Of a stretch of 64,000 nt of DNA, positions 61,101 to 64,000 are shown in pieces. The DNA is from Eopsaltria australis. Its lineage: Eukaryota > Chordata > Aves > Passeriformes > Petroicidae. The number at the start of each line of letters is the position of its first letter. Position 1 is the stretch's first letter. The position numbers and the translations under genes are program-made. The stretch lies in contig JAVTVJ010000011.1 in the NCBI GenBank assembly GCA_034509425.1, positions 7,950,001 to 8,014,000 on the forward strand, read 5' to 3'. The notes below the pieces were generated by a model that was given only the letters and a program-made list of their open reading frames with translations, was not told where the DNA came from and ran no database searches.

Positions 61101-63513
61101 TATCCAAGACATAAAAAGATATTGAAGAAATGGCAAAAGTGAGTGAATTTTGTGCTTGGAAGGTACTTTTGCTTACTTACGGATCAAAAACTTTTCCAAT
61201 CAGAGGCTGGAATTTTTCCTTGAAATCATCACTTTGTGTTGACACAAGGTGTGGTGCTCTCTTCCTACAAATTATGAAAATAACTCCTGCACATATTTGC
61301 TTGAAAATATTCAAGATTTTTTCAATAACATTTTAAAATATTATTATATATTAAAAGAAAACAGTAACTCCTCAAAACTTAGTAATTAAAGTATCTTGCT
61401 ATTTAAAATCAAAGGACTTTACATAATGCTTAAAACAAGCCAAGTCCTGTTATATGGTAAAAGTTATTCGGATAAACTCTTCTGAAAATCACATTTTGCA
61501 TTTTCTATTCAGTTCAATACAGCTAAGGATAGAATTGTGAGATGTACAATTTCCTTCAAATATGAAGACCCACCTTTCTGATAATTCATCTCATTAATTA
61601 ACTAGTTAACTCATTGCAACTTACGAATCCAGGTCCAAGACCCAATTTAAGGTCTTGGCTGTATTTCGCCCATCTTCACAGTGAGGGGTTTCCATTCCAT
61701 AAACAAAAGACTTGTCGAAGTGTGAGTTGTACTTCCTATTGACTGATTCCCCTGCAGAAAAAGTAGGCATTTCAACCTGTGTAAAACACCTCAGGAAGAA
61801 AAATGTACCCAGTATCTTCATTCTTAAGACAAAACAATGAAGACACAAAGGCAAATAACTAACAAATCTGTACAATTAAAGATAAATAATTTGCATTCCC
61901 CCTGTTTGTTGCGTAGTTAGGAACAATCTCACTGTCTAAAGTGAAGAGAAAAGGCAAAATAAAAAGCAAAAACTGCTTCAGTTAGATGCTCTTTTATATC
62001 TGATTAAAGATAAACCCACCAGAATAAATGAAACCATGTAGTCTAAGTGGTGAGGGTCATGCAGACAAATTGTTTTACAATGTCTATACTGGAGCAGAAA
62101 TGTGTACCATTTGATTTTTTGTTTTTTAAAAAATGCAAAAAAAAATTTTTGACATGCTGCATTTTCAGATATACACTTGCTATATCTTTTTGTCTCAGAA
62201 AAAACTGTTGTTCTTTTTCTACAAGGTATTTTCAATCACCTTTTAAAAAGAATGATAATTAGAACTTTCAAAAATATTATTCACTGCATGTTTTCTAATA
62301 AGGGTTTCATATGGCTGTATGGCAGCATGGAATTTTTAGGCTACTGCTGGGGCACATGGTTGATTTTTTTCTGTCAGTCTGTTTCTGACTTGGCCTCTCC
62401 ATGATCTGGTGGATGGAAGTTACAAAAGAGACAGAAATGGACAATGAATAATTCCTCTAAAACACTCAAGAAAGGCAAGGAAGAGGGGAAATAAAGTTAC
62501 AGGTTTGGCCCATTTATACCAATATTACTTATAGTAGAATTTTTCAGTGAGACAACAAAGTACTATAATTTCACATCTATGTATCAGTGTCCACATAAAA
62601 TTTACATTTTCAGCCTAAATAAAAGTCATGGAACTGGGAAAAATGGAAGTGGCTGCAAAACAAATAAATGTATTGCATCTTAGAGTGCCATTTGTCACTC
62701 TGCTCCTGTGCAGACCTGTGAAATAAAGAGTAACCATCCCTGGGCAGACCACATCACACAGGTACAGCCCCCAGGGGCTGAAGCAATGCAGGCACAGCCC
62801 ACTGGAAGGGCAGACAGAGGCAGTGGGACAGACCCACAGGGAGGATGCTGCAGGCTGAGGAACCTGCGTTCCGGAGAGCCACTCAGCACCCTGAAATGCT
62901 TCGCAACCAGAGCTTAATGCTAGGCTCCTCATCAGAAAATCTTTCTGCTCTGAAATTCTTTTTGCATCCTGATGAAATAGAGGAACTAGAGGAGAAAGTA
63001 CTGGAATGGGTTGGGCTCACAGTCTGTGACTTTAAATCTGAGATTGCTTTCAGTGGCATGGACAGCACCAAACTCAGTAAGCAACCAGGGCATCTGTAAG
63101 TTTCTAGTTTCCTGGAAATATTTTGCTTTTCAAACAGCACCCAAATGAAATCAGGCTTCTAATTCCTTCATGAAATTCTTATACTGTTTTAAATGCCCAT
63201 CATGAAGAGACTGACAGTTCTAGAAACTGAGATGATGCTCTCTCAGTTGCATATCTTTTTCACATAATTATTTTTAGTAATTTATATTGTATTAATGCAA
63301 TGTTTAAAATTAGTAGATTACATCTCAAGAAATAGCATACAGTATGTGCTGAACACACATAGAGGAACTTTTTATGGGTTTCTTACCAGCCCTTGAACTT
63401 ACCCACATCATAATGCTCATGTGACAGAACGTACAATTCACGTCTTTCTCTCGCTTCTTTATCCACTTCCTCAAAGGTTTTTGGTGGATTTACAAGCTCT
63501 CCAGCTGTTAAAT
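45961..63513 (-). CDS. EFHB: EFHB (EF-hand domain family member B / CFAP21), 3' half, nine exons
   Basis: Nine minus-strand exons join in phase: 63403-63513, 61625-61751, 61181-61264, 58904-58971, 57374-57528, 56351-56558, 55780-55983, 48967-49148, 45961-46125. They give 433 codons plus a stop, roughly the C-terminal half of a protein of about 830 residues in human (from memory). Recognition rests on PPDHTFG/PPDEYG, LRGKDRERV, KKANYENFDVLLEALRHFDK, two EF-hand loops, LINYQDFANFLNWKDKM and GYPLCGIPTIRSDIPVPRIR. Family knowledge: EFHB is a ciliary microtubule inner protein and has been linked to STIM1-dependent calcium entry. All introns are GT-AG and the visible exons contain no stops or frameshifts. 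The 5' exons are outside the window. A provirus occupies the intron between the seventh and eighth exon. Confidence 0.95.
47609..47635. repeat. (AATCAT)n microsatellite
   Basis: Four and a half tandem AATCAT units, preceded by an AT-rich TAA/ATA stretch from about 47,529. Confidence 0.9.
48634..48710 (-). repeat. CR1 LINE 3' tail
   Basis: Plus strand reads GGAATCATAGAATAAC, TTAAGTTGGAATAGATCTG, GAGATCATCCATCCAA. This is the reverse complement of the CR1 3' end, so the element's sense strand is minus. Confidence 0.75.
48967..49148 (-). CDS. EFHB: EFHB eighth visible exon
   Basis: Acceptor TTTTCACAG is followed by phase-1 coding sequence for YPLCGIPTIRSDIPVPRIR, SDTTNYGDQG, then FPSVFSQKGVYEQDLLKKR. 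The donor is GCAGAG|GTATAG at 48,967/48,966, phase 0. Length 182 bp fits 2 + 60 codons. This is the most strongly conserved EFHB segment in the window and confirms the gene continues past the provirus. Confidence 0.95.
49608..50156 (-). repeat. 3' LTR of the provirus
   Basis: 549 bp with TG...CA ends (plus strand TGTGGCAG...CTTAAGACA). It carries the same TATA-like box (49,929-49,936), the same hairpin (49,728-49,748) and ATTAAA-type signal as the 5' copy. Differences from the 5' LTR: C/T at 49,613, T/C in CCACTGAC, one A fewer in the A run, C/T in CACGCCC, and C/T in ACACCC. Confidence 0.95.
50157..50172 (-). other. Polypurine-tract-like sequence
   Basis: Minus strand reads AGAATAAGGGGTGGATAA directly before the 3' LTR (the tract lies within this and the two adjoining bases). 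A purine run with a G block adjoining the LTR is the expected plus-strand primer site, but two T residues near its end make it imperfect. Confidence 0.55.
50308..51199 (-). pseudogene. Proviral integrase, broken
   Basis: The N-terminal zinc-binding region shows HDASGH and CETC (HHCC type). The catalytic core shows Asp in WQIDYITLP, Asp in ESDNETHF and Glu in KKVERCNG, and the C-terminal part ends GVVLAQGPSYT. Breaks: TAG at 51,116 and 51,086, TGA at 51,026, TAG at 50,807, and a frame change at the 7-bp A run (minus strand) near 50,745-50,752. The residue after SDN reads Glu where integrases have a conserved Gly, which a GGG to GAG change would explain. It is non-functional as read. Confidence 0.9.
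51200..51679 (-). pseudogene. Proviral RNase H domain, stop-riddled
   Basis: Catalytic acidic residues are visible in order: Asp in YALFTDSS, Glu in LAELKAVQLAL, Asp in LYLYTDS, Asp in RHVDAHVPKS. Six TAG codons fall within 111 bp (first bases of the plus-strand triplets at 51,287, 51,326, 51,338, 51,344, 51,365 and 51,395), all in the same frame and with no TAA or TGA among them. Intact Trp codons occur in between. The frame is otherwise continuous with RT upstream and integrase downstream. Confidence 0.85.
51680..52228 (-). pseudogene. Proviral RT thumb/connection segment
   Basis: Same frame as RT, separated from it by TAG at 52,229-52,231 and ended by TAG at 51,680-51,682. It encodes RMHIPEYSTIVSPLY, FQWGPEQQQAFKQIK, then RSEASYTPTEKEILAAYEGV, the usual region between the RT palm and RNase H. 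181 codons are open between the two stops. Confidence 0.85.
52229..52945 (-). pseudogene. Proviral reverse transcriptase (fingers/palm)
   Basis: Retroviral RT that copies genomic RNA to DNA in the reverse transcription complex. Visible motifs: SPFNSPIWPVRKSSGEWRL, VDYRGLNEV, catalytic Asp in YATIDIANAFFSIPL (about residue 80 from the valine that opens the listed frame at 52,918), LPQGWKHSP, catalytic pair in QYIDDIIVWG (about 144-145), and FLGVKW. A TGA at 52,946-52,948 separates it from protease in the same frame, and a TAG follows at 52,229. Trp codons in this part are intact, unlike in the RNase H region. Confidence 0.93.
52946..53428 (-). pseudogene. Proviral aspartic protease region
   Basis: Begins directly after the TAG that ends gag (53,429-53,431), in the same frame. 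The active-site motif is ALVDTGTQCTLMPS, with a later CILGIDYLRNGYF helix motif typical of retroviral proteases. The 142-codon stretch from the GTG at 53,374 ends at TGA. Active-site residues are intact, but there is no independent ATG at the start, so translation would need readthrough of the gag TAG. Confidence 0.88.
53429..54520 (-). pseudogene. Proviral gag main frame
   Basis: A 363-codon open frame; its first ATG is at 54,466 because the 54,520 start is TTG, with a TAG two codons upstream. It shows RSLSLSELYDLRREF and ESILTWLLRIWDTAAND near the start, a predicted coiled coil in LAEHVRNLEEKLRKELKQEI, and an Arg/Pro-rich region near the end. I see no CCHC zinc knuckle anywhere in it. It is in the same frame as pol and ends at a single TAG. 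The upstream 133-codon frame (54,387-54,788) overlaps it by 134 bp in a +1 relation, so gag is either split by an indel or starts at the weak-context ATG at 54,466. Confidence 0.8.
54387..54788 (-). pseudogene. Frame upstream of gag: membrane-helix start, basic tail
   Basis: 133 codons starting at ATG 54,788 in good context (A at -3, G at +4). Residues 9-30 are hydrophobic (IILLSVLFSFLSMTCTVY), followed by a Lys/Glu/Thr-rich region and a basic QKKKTRRKSARTA segment. It overlaps the main gag frame in +1. The simplest reading is the N-terminal part of gag, cut off by an indel in 54,387-54,520. The alternative is a separate small membrane protein expressed ahead of gag. Retroviral Gag N-termini are normally myristoylated rather than membrane-spanning. 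Confidence 0.6.
54882..55109 (-). CDS. Leader ORF, 75 aa hydrophobic, unrecognised
   Basis: ATG at 55,109 in the context CACCATGA lies 58 nt past the primer binding site and is the first ATG of the predicted proviral RNA: I found none between the LTR TATA box and this point. The product has two or three hydrophobic stretches (MILNILTCVLYLALYIF, KIALLVYYVYCMI and a C-terminal ILFACPSVGCYI) joined by short polar loops, and no charged domain. It is intact although pol is broken. It resembles nothing I know. It could be a small membrane protein, an upstream regulatory ORF, or chance. Confidence 0.4.
   Translation of the reverse strand: MILNILTCVLYLALYIFPQTENYLPVVMFLCRPGYRIKIALLVYYVYCMITSEAMNTIRNIYSILFACPSVGCYI
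55167..55184 (-). other. Primer binding site, tRNA-Lys1,2 type
   Basis: Minus strand TGGCGCCCAATGTGGGGC, one base different from the Lys1,2 primer site TGGCGCCCAACGTGGGGC, and the change still allows a G-U pair. It lies 5 nt after the 5' LTR end. Confidence 0.88.
55190..55739 (-). repeat. 5' LTR of the provirus
   Basis: 550 bp, TG...CA ends. Reading on the minus strand it has a CCAAT-like GGAGGAGCCAATG, an AP-1-like TGACTCA (plus strand TGAGTCA near 55,575), a TATA-like CATATAAA (55,513-55,520), an 8-bp-stem hairpin (55,311-55,331), a pyrimidine-rich tract, and an ATTAAA polyadenylation signal (55,241-55,246). U3, R and U5 limits are inferred from these. The short open frame shared by both LTRs is not a gene. 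Confidence 0.93.
55513..55520 (-). promoter_or_regulatory. LTR TATA-like box
   Basis: CATATAAA on the minus strand, duplicated at 49,929-49,936. It would drive transcription through the provirus in the same direction as EFHB. Confidence 0.6.
55780..55983 (-). CDS. EFHB: EFHB seventh visible exon
   Basis: Acceptor TATCTAG|GG at 55,983, phase 1. Encodes KNFDAYLPKDIKKDDE, an acidic/basic low-conservation linker, then SSQYNAVVGGIPTS. The donor is CATCCT|GTAAGT with its last coding base at 55,780, phase 1, and it joins to GT of the next exon to make a Cys codon. The provirus begins only 40 nt beyond this exon. Confidence 0.93.
56351..56558 (-). CDS. EFHB: EFHB sixth visible exon (EF-hands)
   Basis: Phase-0 acceptor TTATAATAG|AAT. 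It starts with NGNGIIHKDDL, completing an EF-hand loop whose first Asp is on the previous exon, and contains a second full loop in CDLNKDGLINYQDF (D-N-D-G-I-N positions, Asp at position 12). It continues LNWKDKMGVKEFEEKIIKK. Donor AAAAAAG|GTAGAT at 56,351, phase 1. The two loops are the expected calcium-binding pair of the family. Confidence 0.96.
56656..56680. repeat. GATA/TA microsatellite
   Basis: Imperfect CAGATAGATATATAGATATA stretch in an EFHB intron. Confidence 0.8.
57374..57528 (-). CDS. EFHB: EFHB fifth visible exon
   Basis: Acceptor TTTTCATAG|AT, phase 1. Encodes VNGLLHVRVPCEFLRGKDRE, then AVRQSLKKANYENFDVLLEA and LRHFDK. The donor is GATAAG|GTTAGT, phase 0. The terminal Asp-Lys starts the first EF-hand loop, so the loop is split by the intron. 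Confidence 0.96.
58904..58971 (-). CDS. EFHB: EFHB fourth visible exon
   Basis: 68-bp exon with acceptor TTGACAG|TATAGC (phase 2) and donor AATATG|GTAAGT (phase 1). Encodes IAETMNVPPDHTFGLMIPPD then EY. The PPDHTFG...PPDEYG signature is characteristic of EFHB. Confidence 0.95.
58972..61180 (-). other. EFHB: EFHB intron with LTR
   Basis: 2.2 kb intron. It holds the probable LTR at 60,640-61,010 and short A/C-rich runs; no other feature was recognised. Confidence 0.7.
60640..61010 (+). mobile_element. Probable solo LTR, 371 bp
   Basis: Terminal TGATGC and GCATCA form a 6-bp inverted repeat. The body is GC- and CpG-richer than its surroundings, with a TATA-like TGTATACTC near 60,855, ATTAAA near 60,930 and a U5-like end CTGTGTCTGAGCC near 60,969. 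TACTT occurs on both sides (60,634-60,638 and 61,012-61,016), but one extra G separates it from each terminus, so the exact boundary or TSD is uncertain. The plus orientation is my best guess. Confidence 0.55.
61181..61264 (-). CDS. EFHB: EFHB third visible exon
   Basis: Acceptor ATTTGTAG|GAAGAG (phase 2), donor GATCC|GTAAGT (phase 2). Encodes KRAPHLVSTQSDDFKEKFQP then LIGKVFDP, an EFHB-typical segment preceding the PPDHTFG exon. Confidence 0.93.
61625..61751 (-). CDS. EFHB: EFHB second visible exon
   Basis: Acceptor TTTTTCTGCAG|GG (phase 1), donor GGATTC|GTAAGT (phase 2). Encodes ESVNRKYNSHFDKSFVYGME then TPHCEDGRNTAKTLNWVLDL. The joins give intact codons on both sides. Confidence 0.92.
61752..63402 (-). 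other. EFHB: EFHB intron
   Basis: 1.65 kb intron. A GC-richer block at about 62,740-62,890 with CAG/CTG-rich words gives overlapping open frames on both strands but no protein match; it may be an old repeat. Nothing else was recognised. Confidence 0.6.
63403..63513 (-). CDS. EFHB: EFHB first visible exon
   Basis: Acceptor CTTTCCAG|AT (phase 1), donor GATGTGG|GTAAGT (phase 1). Encodes LTAGELVNPPKTFEEVDKEA and RERRELYVLSHEHYDVG. Upstream exons are outside the window. Confidence 0.92.
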
Positions 63514-63777
63514 CTGGAAACAAATAAATAATATATGGTTGGGGGATGTAAAGGGGGTGGATGTCTTGTTTGGTTGGTTCTTAATTGTAAACAATATCTT
63601 TTTAGAGAAGTTGCTAATACTATGGAAGAATGAAACTTCTTACCACATTTCTAGTCAATCTAATAACATAATGACATGGGACTAGGGAGAGAATCACAGA
63701 AACCCATATGAACAGAACTTTTGCAGGAAAGCTACATGGGCAACACAGATGTGATTTCCTCCAGTCTGTGGGGGAAA

Positions 63778-64000
63778 GATACATAAGTCAAGGAAGTTTC
63801 TTCCATTAGATCTATTAGAGTTGTTGGGAAAAGGAAGGTAAGTTGACAGCTGCCTAAAGATACATAAGTCAAGGAAGTTTCTTCCATTAGATCTATTAGA
63901 GTTGTTGGGAAAAGGAAGGTAAGTTGACAGCTGCCTAAAGATACATAAGTCAAGGAAGTTTCTTCCATTAGATCTATTAGAGTTGTTGGGAAAAGGAAGG
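63778..64000. repeat. 81-bp tandem repeat (minisatellite), runs off the window
   Basis: Units start at 63,778, 63,859 and 63,940 with GATACATAAGTCAAGG. Copies 1 and 2 are identical over 81 bp, and the third is identical for the 61 bp visible. It lies in an EFHB intron upstream of the first visible exon. Confidence 0.97.

Noticed and set aside
63732..63968. 78-codon repeat protein
   Set aside because: It is a by-product of an 81-bp tandem repeat with length divisible by three; no start or splice context links it to EFHB.

Overview
The window looks like nuclear DNA of a bird, most likely a passerine. It is AT-rich and gene-poor. It carries CR1 LINE 3' ends, a 5-bp-TSD LTR of a type I associate with songbirds, a young ERV-L-like provirus, and one vertebrate gene with GT-AG introns. 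The species call rests on repeat types recalled from memory.

Layout. Positions 1 to about 45,900 form a gene desert in which I found no host exon. It holds: a decayed class I (gammaretrovirus-like) ERV remnant with a recognisable but internally deleted integrase (about 3,440-5,040); a short solo LTR with TSD AAGCT (18,413-18,590); a 905-bp solo LTR with TSD TCAAC inserted at a CR1 3' end (28,955-29,859); a small isolated CpG-rich island (about 36,735-36,985); and a CR1 3' fragment (37,262-37,652).

From 45,961 to the right edge the minus strand carries the 3' half of EFHB (EF-hand domain family member B, CFAP21). Nine coding exons, all with GT-AG junctions and matching phases, give 433 codons plus a stop. 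The 5' exons lie beyond position 64,000. The last exon is at 45,961-46,125 and has two AATAAA signals just downstream.

The intron between exons 7 and 8 (counting from the right edge of the window) contains a complete 6,132-bp provirus (49,608-55,739, minus strand, same orientation as EFHB). It has two LTRs differing by four substitutions and one A-run indel, a perfect 5-bp TSD (ATAAT), a Lys1,2-type primer binding site, gag, pol (protease, RT, RNase H, integrase), and no env. The pol frame is broken by many stops, nearly all TAG and clustered where related proteins have Trp. This is a G-to-A editing signature that does not fit the low LTR divergence. The untranslated leader also contains an intact 75-codon hydrophobic ORF that is the first ATG of the predicted transcript, and the frame before gag starts with a membrane-helix-like segment.

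Other EFHB introns carry a probable 371-bp LTR (60,640-61,010) and, at the right edge, a perfect 81-bp tandem repeat that runs out of the window.
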